From positions 1 to 46,450 of the forward strand of contig NZ_BCWM01000025.1 in NCBI RefSeq assembly GCF_001592205.1: a stretch of DNA of 46,450 bases, given 5' to 3'. The notes below the pieces were generated by a model that had not been told where the DNA came from, searched no databases, and worked only from the letters and a program-made list of their open reading frames with translations. Below, piece by piece: positions 10,508 to 18,945 of the stretch (position 1 is the first letter of the stretch; each line of letters begins with the position of its first letter). The translations under genes and the position numbers were made by a program. The DNA comes from Brevundimonas vesicularis NBRC 12165. Its GTDB lineage: Bacteria; Pseudomonadota; Alphaproteobacteria; Caulobacterales; Caulobacteraceae.

Positions 10508-13500
10508 CTAGCTCGACAGGAAGGCCTTCAGCGCCGCCGGCTTGATCGGCTTGGGCAGAAGGACGGCGCCGGCCGCCGTGGCCTGTTCGTTCAGCCCGTC
10601 GCGGGTATCGGCCGTGACCAGGGCGATGCGGCGCACGCCCTGGGGCCTCAGCCAGTCGATGACGGCGAACCCTTCGGGCCCGTCGCCCAGATGCAGATCG
10701 ACCACGGCGGCGTCGAACGGCCCTTGCGCCGTCTTGGCCGCCTCGACGCTGGCGACCAGCGTCGGCCGCGCGCCCCAGCGGGTGAGCAGGGCGTTCAGCG
10801 CGTCCAGGATCACCGGCTCATTGTCCACGCACAGCACGCGCAAGCCCGCCAGCGGCAGGCGCGCCTCGCGCACCGGCGGCGCCTCGGCGGGCAGGTCGGC
10901 CGCGCTGCGCGGCACGGTGATGCGGAAGGTCGTGCCGCGTCCCAAACGTGAACTCAGCTCCAGCGGGTGATCGAGCAGGCTGGACAGGCGGCGCACGATC
11001 GCCAGGCCCAGGCCTGCGCCCGGCTCATCGACGGCGCCCGGCAGACGCACGAACTCGCCGAAGACGGTTTCGTGTTCGGTGTCGGGGATCCCGCGTCCGG
11101 TGTCGCAGACGAACAACTGCACCGTCTCGCCCCGCCGACGCGCCCCGACCAACACCCGGCCGGTATCCGTATAGCGGATGGCGTTGGCCACCAGATTCTG
11201 CAGCATGGAGCGCAGCAGATCACGGTCGGACGCGACCCACAGGCGGCTGGACATCACGGTCAGGTCTAGACCCTTGGCCTCGGCCACGGGCGCGAACTCG
11301 CGGCGCAGTTCGTCGAACAGGCCGCCCAGCGACAGCCGCGCGACATTGGTCCGCACGCCGCCGGCCTCCAGCTTGGACAGGTTCAGCAGGGCGGTCAGCA
11401 GACGGTGGGCGCTGTCGATGGCGCGGTCCGCGTTGACGGCCAGGGTGCGGCTGGTCGCGTCTTCCAACGCCGGCTCCTCCTTCAGGGCGGCGATGAACAG
11501 GCGGGCGGCGTGCAGCGGTTGCAGCAGGTCGTGGCTGGCGGCGGCCAGGAACCGGGTCTTGGACGCCGTGGCGTCCTCGGCGACGCGTCGGGCCTCGTCC
11601 AACCGGGCGGTGCGGTCCGCAACGCGCGCCTCCAGCCGTTCGTTGGCCTCTTCCAGCTCACGCGCGGCTTGGCGCAGGGCGGTGATGTCGGTGTAGCTGG
11701 TGGCGTAGCCGCCGCCGGGGATCGGCGCGCCGGAGGAGCGCAGCACCCGGCCGTCGGGTTGCTGGCGTTCGTGGTCGTGGGGAATGCGGCGGCTCAGCGC
11801 TTCCAGCCGCCGCTCGACCCAGGCCTCGATGTCGTCGGGGCTCTCGCCGCGCTCGGCGTTCAGCCGATAGATGACGGCGATGGGCAGGCCGACGTGGACG
11901 AAGCCGGCCGGCAGGTCGAACATGGCGACGTAGCGCCTGTTCCAGGCGGTGACGCGCAGATCCTCGTCCACCACGATCACGCCCTGGTCGATATTGTCGA
12001 GCGTGGTCTGCAGCAGGTCGCGGTTGAACTGAACCGCCTGGGACGCCTCGTCCAGCATCCGCACCACGTCCTCGGGCGCGCGCCCGACGCCGGCCAGCGC
12101 CGCCGCGATGACCCGCCGGGCCGAGGCCGCGCCGATGGCGCCCGCCAGCATCCGCTCCGCCGCGCGCGCCAGGGCCGCATCGGCCGGGTCGGCGTCACGC
12201 AGCTTGGCAGCGGTCTCATCGCCCCAGGCGGTGAAGGCGCGCTCGGCCCGTTCGTCGCCGATGAAGCGAGCGACTAGGGCGCGCAAATCGCCGACCGAGG
12301 CGCCCGACGGCGCGGGCCGGGCCTCCATCCAGTCCGGTCCCAGCCGATCCACGAAGGCGCGGGCCTGAACCCGGTCGATCAAGCGGGGCTGAGCAAAGCG
12401 CGACACGCCGACATAGGCCGCCAGGTTCAGCGCCAGGCTGACGAAGACGCCGAGCGCCAGCGGGTCGCCTATCCCCAGCATGACGTGCAGGTGCCAGGGC
12501 GCGCTGGGCGACAGCTGGGGAAGCGCCAGCATAACGATCCAGACGCCCACCCCGACCGTCATGCCCGCCAGCGCCCCTTGCGCATGGCCCCCCCGCCACA
12601 GGACCGCGCCGAACAGGGCCGGCGCCAGCTGGGCCATCGCCGCGAAGGACACCAGCCCCATGGCCGCCAAGCCGCGCGACTGATCCGTCGCCTGATAATA
12701 GAGCCAGGCCAGCAGTAGGACCGCGACGATGGCCCCGCGCCGCACCTGAAGAATGGTCCCCGCCATGTCGGAGGCGTCGCCGCGCACCCGCCAACGCTCG
12801 CGCGCCAAGAACGGCAGGATCAGGCTGTTGGACACCATGGCCGACAGGGCGACGGCCTCGACGATGACCATGGCGGTGGCGGCCGAGAAGCCGCCGACGA
12901 AGACCACGGCCGTCAGCAGGGTCTCGCCGCGCTGGAACGGCAGGGCCAGCACCAGCAGGTCCGGGTTGACCGACGGCGCGAACAAGGCGCCGGCCGCCAC
13001 CAGCGGCAGCACCGCCAGACTGGTCAGCAGCAGATAGAGCGGAAAGATCCACCGCGCCCGCTTCACATCCGACGGCTGACCGCCTTCGACGAAGGCGACG
13101 TGGAACTGTCGCGGCAGGCAGAAGATCGCCAGGGTCGACAGCAGGGTGATGGCGGTGAAGCGCGGCGTGATCTCGGGCGGCGCGGCCAGGGCGCCCAGGC
13201 CCTCGATGATGCGCGGGGGCGAGCCTTCGTTCAGCAGCAGGACCAGGGCGAAGACGGCGACGAACAGCAGGGCGCCCAGCTTGACCATCGACTCCAGACC
13301 GATGGCCTGGATCAGGCCGCGATTGTGCTCGGTCAGATCGGGACGGCGCGCCCCGAACAGGATGGCGAAGAAGGCCAGGACGCCAGCCAGCACCAAGACC
13401 GTCAGACCTTCGGACCCTGCCACCGGCGTGCCGGCGGTCAGCAGGGCGCCGGCCATCGACAGCGACTTCAGTTGCAGCGCGATATAGGGCAGCGACCCCA

Positions 13501-13873
13501 GGATGGCGACGACGGTGACCGCCGCGCCCAAGGTCTGGCTCTTGCCGTAGCGCGAGGCCACGAAGTCGGCCATGGAGCCGACGTTCTCGCGCCGAGCGGC
13601 CGCCGCGATCCGGCGCCACAGCGGAAACAGCAACGTCAGACCGATCACCGGGCCGATGTAGATGGGCAGATACTCCCACCCGTCGCGCGCCGCCGTGCCG
13701 ACCGCGCCATAGTAGGTCCATGAGGTGCAGTAGATCGCCAGCGACAGGGCGTAGACTGACGGCCCCAGGCCCTTGCCGCGCGCGCGCGCCGACGGCCGTT
13801 CCTGGGACCAGGCGACGGCGAACAGCACCGCCATATAGGCGGCGACCAGGCCGAGGATCGTCAGGCTGAACAT
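10508..13873 (-). CDS. crbS: Transporter-fused hybrid histidine kinase, CrbS/MxtR type
   Basis: About 1121 residues. Residues 1-500 are a sodium/solute symporter (SLC5-like) domain with about 13 helices, including the opening SWTYYGAVGTAA pattern; next come a connecting helical region (about 520-610), a PAS-like domain (about 615-735, DNIDQGVIVVDEDLR), a coiled coil, a HisKA domain with His781 in AASHDLLQPLHAARLF, an HATPase domain (N-box LVANAIRYTD, G-box DTGRGIPD), and a C-terminal receiver with Asp1059 in VVDLHLG. This is the architecture of CrbS, which senses acetate-related signals and drives CrbR. ATG at 13873 begins the first helix; a GTG 11 codons upstream is the alternative. It converges with the regulator gene. 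Confidence 0.9.
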   Translation of the reverse strand: MFSLTILGLVAAYMAVLFAVAWSQERPSARARGKGLGPSVYALSLAIYCTSWTYYGAVGTAARDGWEYLPIYIGPVIGLTLLFPLWRRIAAAARRENVGSMADFVASRYGKSQTLGAAVTVVAILGSLPYIALQLKSLSMAGALLTAGTPVAGSEGLTVLVLAGVLAFFAILFGARRPDLTEHNRGLIQAIGLESMVKLGALLFVAVFALVLLLNEGSPPRIIEGLGALAAPPEITPRFTAITLLSTLAIFCLPRQFHVAFVEGGQPSDVKRARWIFPLYLLLTSLAVLPLVAAGALFAPSVNPDLLVLALPFQRGETLLTAVVFVGGFSAATAMVIVEAVALSAMVSNSLILPFLARERWRVRGDASDMAGTILQVRRGAIVAVLLLAWLYYQATDQSRGLAAMGLVSFAAMAQLAPALFGAVLWRGGHAQGALAGMTVGVGVWIVMLALPQLSPSAPWHLHVMLGIGDPLALGVFVSLALNLAAYVGVSRFAQPRLIDRVQARAFVDRLGPDWMEARPAPSGASVGDLRALVARFIGDERAERAFTAWGDETAAKLRDADPADAALARAAERMLAGAIGAASARRVIAAALAGVGRAPEDVVRMLDEASQAVQFNRDLLQTTLDNIDQGVIVVDEDLRVTAWNRRYVAMFDLPAGFVHVGLPIAVIYRLNAERGESPDDIEAWVERRLEALSRRIPHDHERQQPDGRVLRSSGAPIPGGGYATSYTDITALRQAARELEEANERLEARVADRTARLDEARRVAEDATASKTRFLAAASHDLLQPLHAARLFIAALKEEPALEDATSRTLAVNADRAIDSAHRLLTALLNLSKLEAGGVRTNVARLSLGGLFDELRREFAPVAEAKGLDLTVMSSRLWVASDRDLLRSMLQNLVANAIRYTDTGRVLVGARRRGETVQLFVCDTGRGIPDTEHETVFGEFVRLPGAVDEPGAGLGLAIVRRLSSLLDHPLELSSRLGRGTTFRITVPRSAADLPAEAPPVREARLPLAGLRVLCVDNEPVILDALNALLTRWGARPTLVASVEAAKTAQGPFDAAVVDLHLGDGPEGFAVIDWLRPQGVRRIALVTADTRDGLNEQATAAGAVLLPKPIKPAALKAFLSS

Positions 13874-13911
13874 CGGGGCATCTGAACCGGGCACGGGGTG
13901 TTTCACAAGCG

Positions 13912-13940
13912 AAAGGCGGGCCGTCTTGCGACGACCCGCC
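13912..13940 (-). terminator. Probable intrinsic terminator after the MHS transporter
   Basis: On the minus strand GGCGGG, one mismatch, CGTC, a four-base loop, GACG and CCCGCC form a stem (arms 13935-13940 and 13915-13920), followed by TTTCGCTT. It lies between the transporter stop (13964) and the start of the kinase gene, so the two genes are probably not one transcript. The T-run is short. Confidence 0.6.
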
Positions 13941-13963
13941 CTTCATTCCGCCTGAAAGCAGGA

Positions 13964-15637
13964 TCAGGCGTTCAGATCGACATCCTTGCCTTCCTTGACC
14001 AGCAGGAAGCCCAGAACGACCGTCCCCAGGGCCACCACGATCGGGTACCAGAGGCCGGAATAGATGTTGCCCGTCGCCGCCACGATGGCGAAGGCGGTGG
14101 TGGGCAGGAAGCCGCCGAACCAGCCGTTGCCGATGTGATAGGGCAGGGACATGGAGGTGTAGCGGATGTTGGTCGGGAACATCTCGACCAGGGCCGCCGC
14201 GATTGGTCCGTAGACCATGGTCACATAGAAGCCGAGGATGAACAGGATCAGCACCACCATCGGCTTGTTGACCAGGGCGCTGTCGGCCTTGGCCGGATAG
14301 CCGGCGGCGGTCAGGGCCTCGCCCAGACTCTTGTCCCAGGTCTTCTTCTGAGCGGCGAAGTCGGCCGGGGCCATGGCGTCGCCCCGGAAGCTGGGGATGA
14401 CGGCTTGATCGCCGATACGCACCTCGGCGACGGTACCGGCCGGGGCTGCGACGTTGGTGTAGGTCACGCCCGCCTTGGCCAGATAGGATTTGGCCACGTC
14501 GCAGGAGTGGTTGAACACCGTCTTGCCCACGGGATCGAACTGAAGGTTACAGTCGGCCGGATCGGCATAGACCGTGACCGGCGCCGAGGCGGCGGCGGCG
14601 GCCAACTTCGGATTGGCGGCCTGCGTCAGGGCGTTAAACAGCGGGAAATAGGTCAGGGCCGCGATCAGGCAGCCGGCCAGGATGATCGGCTTTCTGCCCA
14701 CCTTGTCCGACAGCCAGCCCCAGAAGATGAAGAAGGGCGAAGCGGCCACAAGCGCGATGGTCAGCAGCACATAGACCAGTGTGGCGTCGACCTTCATGAC
14801 CCGTTCCAGGAAGAACAGGGCGTAGAACTGACCGGTGTACCAGATGACGGCCTGGCCGGCGGTCAGGCCCAGCAGGGCGATCAGCACGATCTTCAGGTTG
14901 GGCCATTTGCCGAAGCTGTCCTTCAGCGGGGTCTTGGAGCCCTTGCCCTCGGCCTTCATCTTCTTGAACGACGGGCTTTCGGCCAGCTTCAGGCGGATCC
15001 ACAGGGAGACGCCCAAGAGCAGGATCGAAACCAGGAACGGAATGCGCCAGCCCCAGGCGGCGAAGGCCTCTTCGCCGACCGCAAGGCGGACGCTCAGGAT
15101 CACCACGAGGCTCAGCACCAGGCCTGCGGTCGCCGTGATCTGAATGAAGGAGGTGTAGAAGCCGCGCTTGCCCTGCGGGGCGTGCTCGGCGACGTAGGTG
15201 GCGGCGCCGCCGTATTCACCGCCGAGGGCCAGACCCTGGATCAGGCGCATCAGCACCAGAATGATGGGCGCGGCGATGCCGATGACCGCATAGGGCGGCA
15301 ACAGGCCGACGACGAAGGTCGACAGACCCATCAGCAGCATGGTGACGAGGAAGGTGTTCTTGCGTCCCCACAGGTCGCCCAGCCGCCCGAAGACGATGGC
15401 GCCGAAGGGCCGCACCGCAAAGCCGGCGGCGAAGGCCATCAGGGCGAAGATGTAGCCGGTGGTTTCGTTGACGCCGGAGAAGAACTGGACGGTGATGATC
15501 GCCGCCAGAGAGCCGTAGAGATAGAAGTCGTACCACTCGATGACGGTGCCGACCGATGAGGCGAGGATGACCAGGCGATCGCTGCGATCGACGGTGTGCT
15601 CCTCTCCTCCGGACGCAAGGGGTGCGTCGGTTGCCAT
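13964..15637 (-). CDS. MHS-family (metabolite:H+ symporter) MFS transporter
   Basis: A 557-residue major-facilitator protein with 12 predicted helices. The family signature is clear: TVIEWYDFYLYGSLA in helix 1, GRLGDLWGRKNTF in the loop after helix 2, QGLALGGEYGGAATYVAE in helix 4, and SDKVGRKP after helix 8. MHS proteins import organic acids and similar metabolites with protons. Between helices 9 and 10 there is an inserted domain of about 115 residues (about 340-457, with two Cys) that should face the periplasm. It starts at an ATG with GGGAGG nine bases upstream. It sits where acetate clusters of other bacteria carry actP, so carboxylate uptake is a reasonable inference. Confidence 0.88.
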   Translation of the reverse strand: MATDAPLASGGEEHTVDRSDRLVILASSVGTVIEWYDFYLYGSLAAIITVQFFSGVNETTGYIFALMAFAAGFAVRPFGAIVFGRLGDLWGRKNTFLVTMLLMGLSTFVVGLLPPYAVIGIAAPIILVLMRLIQGLALGGEYGGAATYVAEHAPQGKRGFYTSFIQITATAGLVLSLVVILSVRLAVGEEAFAAWGWRIPFLVSILLLGVSLWIRLKLAESPSFKKMKAEGKGSKTPLKDSFGKWPNLKIVLIALLGLTAGQAVIWYTGQFYALFFLERVMKVDATLVYVLLTIALVAASPFFIFWGWLSDKVGRKPIILAGCLIAALTYFPLFNALTQAANPKLAAAAASAPVTVYADPADCNLQFDPVGKTVFNHSCDVAKSYLAKAGVTYTNVAAPAGTVAEVRIGDQAVIPSFRGDAMAPADFAAQKKTWDKSLGEALTAAGYPAKADSALVNKPMVVLILFILGFYVTMVYGPIAAALVEMFPTNIRYTSMSLPYHIGNGWFGGFLPTTAFAIVAATGNIYSGLWYPIVVALGTVVLGFLLVKEGKDVDLNA

Positions 15638-15678
15638 GATCCATTTCCTCCCGTGTCGCCGTTATCGGCCGTTCTGCA

Positions 15679-15692
15679 CATCCTTCAGGATG
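15679..15692. repeat. Short perfect inverted repeat in the transporter leader
   Basis: CATCCT, two-base spacer, AGGATG. It lies 42 bases upstream of the transporter start codon, probably within the mRNA leader. It could be a small hairpin or an operator; nothing more can be said. Confidence 0.4.
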
Positions 15693-15734
15693 CGTGGACG
15701 CCGACATTGACCGAGAGCGGGGCGGGTGGAGAGA

Positions 15735-15748
15735 GCGACTTTGGTCGA
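15735..15748. promoter_or_regulatory. Palindromic motif upstream of the MHS transporter, copy 1
   Basis: GCGAC, TTTG, GTCGA. Read on the minus strand it gives TCGACCAAAGTCGC, sharing 13 bases exactly with the dyad at 9816-9831 in front of the porin-acs operon. It lies about 100 bases upstream of the transporter start, a plausible activator position. Confidence 0.55.
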
Positions 15749-15767
15749 GGATCGTCGGTCGCTAAGG

Positions 15768-15781
15768 CGACCTTGGGGTCG
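15768..15781. promoter_or_regulatory. Palindromic motif upstream of the MHS transporter, copy 2
   Basis: CGACC, TTGG, GGTCG: a looser relative of copy 1, followed by the same GAGGATC flank. Its centre is 33 bases, about three helical turns, from the centre of copy 1, so two dimers could bind the same face of the DNA. Confidence 0.45.
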
Positions 15782-15805
15782 AGGATCACCGCTCGCACAG
15801 GGCAG

Positions 15806-16963
15806 TCAGCCGTCGATGGAGATGACCGGGCCGAGCTTGGGTTGCGCCTTGCCGCGCCGGGCGCTGCGACGCTTCAGCCAGGCGCGGATGCGGGTCTGGA
15901 TCGGATTGTCGATCGCGAAGTGGAAGGCGAAGGCGAAGGCGACCGCCGCCACGACGCCCAGGCCCCACAGACCCCATTGAACGAAGAGGGGCAAGGCGAC
16001 GCGCGCCTCGACCGCATTGACCACGCCGAACCAGACGATGCGGACCACCTCGTTGGAGATGAACATGGAGAAGGAGACCATGGCGGCCGTCTCCACCCAC
16101 TTCGAGGGCTTGGTCACAGGCACGGCGCCGGCGGCCAGGATGATGATCGAGATCAGGGTCAGGGCGAAAAGGGCGTGCTTGTCGTGAAGTTGAAGCGCGA
16201 AGAAGCCGACAGCGGCCAACACCCCGGCCCAGCCGGCCAGGCGCGGGGCGATCCAGACCTTCTGGGCGAACCAGGCCAGGCACATGCCCAGGAAGAACAG
16301 CGGCAGGGCGCGGATGATGCCGTAGCGCATCGGCATCTGATAGACGGGATAGCCGAGGAACGACCAGCACAGCTGGTTGGCGATCAGATAGACGCCGACG
16401 CCGACGGCCAGGGCCGACCACGGACCCAGACGCATCAGGCCGCGAATGATCCAGGGGAAGGCCAGATAGCAGCCGATCAGAGCCGAGATCGACCAGGTCG
16501 GGGCGTTCCAGCCCAGGCCGCCATGCACGCCATAGGATTGCAGCAGCAGCAGCTGAGCCGGCAGCTGATCCCAGGCGAACCATTCGGGATTGCGGGGCGG
16601 CGAGCCGGTGGCGGTCGCCAGCAGCACGAAGGCGACCAGCGACAAACCCATGATCAGGTGGGCGGGCACGACGCGCAGGAACCGCTTCAGGAAGAAGTCG
16701 GCAGGCGACATCCGACCCTTGTCCACCGCCGCGCCATAGACGCGCATCAGCACATAGCCGCTGTCGATCAGGAAGAAGTTGGTCAGCAGGAAGCCGCCGC
16801 GTTCGAAGATCGGATTGATCAGATGGGCGAGCGGTTCGGGACCGGCGGCCTGGAAATGATGCAGGATGATCAGGAAGGCCACGATGAAACGCAGCGCGTC
16901 CAGCCAGCCGCCGCGCGCGATCTGAACTGTCTCATTGCGGGTCGAAATCAGGGACCAGGGCAT
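15806..16963 (-). CDS. Membrane acyltransferase, acyltransferase-3 family
   Basis: A 385-residue polytopic membrane protein. The N-terminal GGWLDALRFIVAFLIILHHF segment, with its conserved His pair, and the later FLKRFLRVVPAHL and PTWSISALIGCYL motifs are typical of the OafA/YrhL acyltransferase-3 family, which O-acylates cell-surface sugars or other exported molecules. About ten helices are visible and the C-terminus is a basic cytoplasmic tail. I chose ATG 16963 because AAAGGAGG lies eight bases upstream; nine further codons upstream are open. The acceptor is unknown; no polysaccharide genes adjoin it, but folE follows upstream on the same strand. Confidence 0.85.
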   Translation of the reverse strand: MPWSLISTRNETVQIARGGWLDALRFIVAFLIILHHFQAAGPEPLAHLINPIFERGGFLLTNFFLIDSGYVLMRVYGAAVDKGRMSPADFFLKRFLRVVPAHLIMGLSLVAFVLLATATGSPPRNPEWFAWDQLPAQLLLLQSYGVHGGLGWNAPTWSISALIGCYLAFPWIIRGLMRLGPWSALAVGVGVYLIANQLCWSFLGYPVYQMPMRYGIIRALPLFFLGMCLAWFAQKVWIAPRLAGWAGVLAAVGFFALQLHDKHALFALTLISIIILAAGAVPVTKPSKWVETAAMVSFSMFISNEVVRIVWFGVVNAVEARVALPLFVQWGLWGLGVVAAVAFAFAFHFAIDNPIQTRIRAWLKRRSARRGKAQPKLGPVISIDG

Positions 16964-17026
16964 CGTCAGCGCCTCCTTTGATCCCCTCACCGCAAGCGTC
17001 GGGCCAGTTCGCCTGTCAGGCGAACA

Positions 17027-17611
17027 TCAGGCCCGCACCAGCCGAAGGAATTCCTCGCGGGTGCGAGGGTCGTCGCGGACGACGCCGATGAGGTGGCTGG
17101 TCGACAGGCTGGCGCCGGGCGCATTGACGCCGCGCAGGGTCATGCAGCTGTGCTCGGCCTCGATGACCACGCCGACGCCGTGCGGCTTCAGCACGGTCTG
17201 GATGGCTTCGGCGATCTCAGAGGTCATCTTCTCCTGGATCTGAAGGCGCCGCGCGAAGCCGCGCACGACCCGAGCCAGTTTGGAGATGCCGACGACGCGG
17301 TCCGTCGGCAGATAGGCGACGTGCGCCTTGCCCACGACCGGCAGCATATGGTGCTCGCAGAAGCTGACGAAGCGGATGTCCTTCAGCACGACCAACTGGT
17401 CGTAGCCGCCCGTCTCTTCGAAGGTCTTCTCCAGATAGGAGAGCGGATCGACCTCATAGCCCTGGAAAAGCTCGCGGTAGCTCTTTGCGACGCGGGCGGG
17501 GGTTTCCAGCAGACCTTCGCGGTCCGGGTTGTCGCCGGCCCATTCGATCAGGGTGCGGACGGCGGCTTCGGCGTCGGCCTGGGAGACTTTGGAGGCGGGG
17601 GCGTCTGTCAT
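17027..17611 (-). CDS. folE: GTP cyclohydrolase I
   Basis: Converts GTP to 7,8-dihydroneopterin triphosphate, the first step of folate (and queuosine) biosynthesis. The 194-residue length is typical of type I FolE. Zinc ligands are visible as Cys85 and His88 in SFCEHHMLP and Cys156 in EHSCMTLRGV; GISKLARVVRGFARRLQIQE is the conserved substrate-binding helix region. It probably forms a decamer as in the family. It is separated from the acyltransferase gene downstream by about 60 bases and from fliQ by a divergent 297-base spacer. Confidence 0.97.
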   Translation of the reverse strand: MTDAPASKVSQADAEAAVRTLIEWAGDNPDREGLLETPARVAKSYRELFQGYEVDPLSYLEKTFEETGGYDQLVVLKDIRFVSFCEHHMLPVVGKAHVAYLPTDRVVGISKLARVVRGFARRLQIQEKMTSEIAEAIQTVLKPHGVGVVIEAEHSCMTLRGVNAPGASLSTSHLIGVVRDDPRTREEFLRLVRA

Positions 17612-17710
17612 GGCGGCCTAGATAGCGGAGCGCTTGAGGGAAGGGGAGAGGGCGAGCCGTCCCATTACGAGGCGGACGCGGGTTCAGACGGTGGAGTCGG
17701 AAAAAGAGAG

Positions 17711-17728
17711 TCTAATTCGTCTAATTCG
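17711..17728. repeat. Tandem 9-bp repeat between folE and fliQ
   Basis: Two exact copies of TCTAATTCG (17711-17719, 17720-17728), followed by a partial third copy (TCTGAAATCG). This AT-rich island lies about 100 bases upstream of the folE start and 180 upstream of fliQ. It may be promoter DNA or a protein-binding array; no function can be assigned. Confidence 0.45.
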
Positions 17729-17849
17729 TCTGAAATCGAATGGCTGGCGCTCCTCAAGGCGAAGGCGGGGAAGTCGGCATCGAAGCGGCGCCGTTCAAGG
17801 CCGCCGACGAGGTTTTTCCGTGGTCAGGTCTAGACGAAGACGCGTCTGG

Positions 17850-17864
17850 TTAGCGGCCTGTTAA
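17850..17864 (+). promoter_or_regulatory. Candidate CtrA-binding box for fliQRflhB
   Basis: TTAG, seven bases, TTAA, one base off the full CtrA consensus TTAA-N7-TTAA. It lies 45 bases before the fliQ start. In Caulobacter crescentus CtrA was first studied through the fliQ promoter, where it binds near -35, so position and motif agree. The presence of cckA and chpT downstream supports a CtrA-using organism. Confidence 0.7.
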
Positions 17865-17908
17865 CCATCCTGTCGGCATTTTCTGCCCAGTAGTTTTGGG
17901 AGCAGCCG

Positions 17909-18172
17909 ATGAACGGCGCGGAAGTTCTGGACGTTGGGCGCGACGCCATATGGCTGACGATCCAGCTGTGCCTGCCGGTGCTGCTGGTCGGCTTGGTCGT
18001 CGGCGTGGTGATCGGCCTGTTTCAGGCCCTGACGCAGATCCAGGAACAGACCCTGATCTATGCGCCCAAGATCATCGCCATCTTCGTCAGCCTGATCCTG
18101 TTCCTGCCGCTGATGGGCGCCCTGTTGGGCGGCTTCATGCGCCAGATCGCGGCCCGCATCGCGGGGATGTAG
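17909..18172 (+). CDS. fliQ: Flagellar export apparatus protein FliQ
   Basis: An 87-residue inner-membrane protein with two hydrophobic helices (about 15-40 and 53-75). The pattern VGLVVGVVIGLFQALTQIQE, then LIYAPKIIAIF, is diagnostic for FliQ, which forms part of the FliP-FliQ-FliR export gate of the flagellar type III secretion system. GGGAG stands just upstream of the ATG. Its stop codon TAG shares its last base with the fliR GTG start, so the genes are tightly coupled. A candidate CtrA box lies upstream. Confidence 0.95.
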   Translation: MNGAEVLDVGRDAIWLTIQLCLPVLLVGLVVGVVIGLFQALTQIQEQTLIYAPKIIAIFVSLILFLPLMGALLGGFMRQIAARIAGM

Positions 18173-18945
18173 TGGACGCTTATGCGACCGCTGATCAGGT
18201 CTGGGCCGGGGGGCTGATCTTCGCCCGGATCGCGGCGATCCTGATGCTGATCCCCGGCTTCGGCGAGGCCTATGTGCCCCCGCGCGTGCGACTGTCGCTG
18301 GCCCTGGTCATCAGTCTGGCGTTGTGGCCGGTGGTGCGCGGTTCGCTGCCGGGCTTGCCGGACAGCATGGGGCTGATGGTCGGGTGGATCATCCGCGAGG
18401 TGGTCGTGGGCCTGATGATCGGCCTTTTGCTACGCATGTTCATGAGCGCCCTGGCGACGGCGGGCGAAATCGTGTCGCTGCAGACGACGCTCAGCTTCGC
18501 CCAGACCGCCAATCCGATGCAGGCCCAGCCGGGCTCGACCATCGCCGCCTTTCTAGCCCTGCTGGGGGTGACGCTGCTGTTCGCCACCGACACCCACCAC
18601 CTGTTCATCGCCGGCATGGTGGGCTCGTATCGGCTGATCTCGCCGGCCCAGCCGCTGATGATGGCCGACTTTACCCAGATGGCGGTGCGGACCCTGGGCG
18701 ACAGCTTCCTGCTGGGGGTGCAGTTGTCGGCGCCGGTGCTGGTCTTCGCCTTGATCTTCAACCTGGCGTCCGGGCTGGTGGCGCGGGTCATGCCGTCGTT
18801 CCAGGTCTATTTCGCCGCCGCGCCCTTGAGCGTGATCCTGGGCCTGTCGATCTTCGCGCTGAGCCTGGGTGCGCTGGGCACCCTCTTCATCGACCGCTAC
18901 CGCCGTCTGGCGGAGTATTTCGTGCTGGGAGGCCCTGGTGGCTGA
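18172..18945 (+). CDS. fliR: Flagellar export apparatus protein FliR
   Basis: A 257-residue membrane protein of the export gate, with about six helices and the typical opening FARIAAILMLIPGFGEAYVPPRVRL and the conserved QLSAPVLVFALIFNLASGLVARVMP segment. I place the start at the GTG overlapping the fliQ stop codon, because it gives the usual family length and the reading frame upstream of it is only the shadow of fliQ. GGGGA stands about eight bases before. It overlaps flhB by eight bases. Confidence 0.95.
   Translation: MDAYATADQVWAGGLIFARIAAILMLIPGFGEAYVPPRVRLSLALVISLALWPVVRGSLPGLPDSMGLMVGWIIREVVVGLMIGLLLRMFMSALATAGEIVSLQTTLSFAQTANPMQAQPGSTIAAFLALLGVTLLFATDTHHLFIAGMVGSYRLISPAQPLMMADFTQMAVRTLGDSFLLGVQLSAPVLVFALIFNLASGLVARVMPSFQVYFAAAPLSVILGLSIFALSLGALGTLFIDRYRRLAEYFVLGGPGG

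Noticed and set aside
17711..17738. The TCTAATTCG tandem as a start of a CRISPR array
   Set aside because: Repeat units are nine bases with no spacers, and no cas-like gene is present. No CRISPR array, tRNA or rRNA gene was recognised anywhere in the window.
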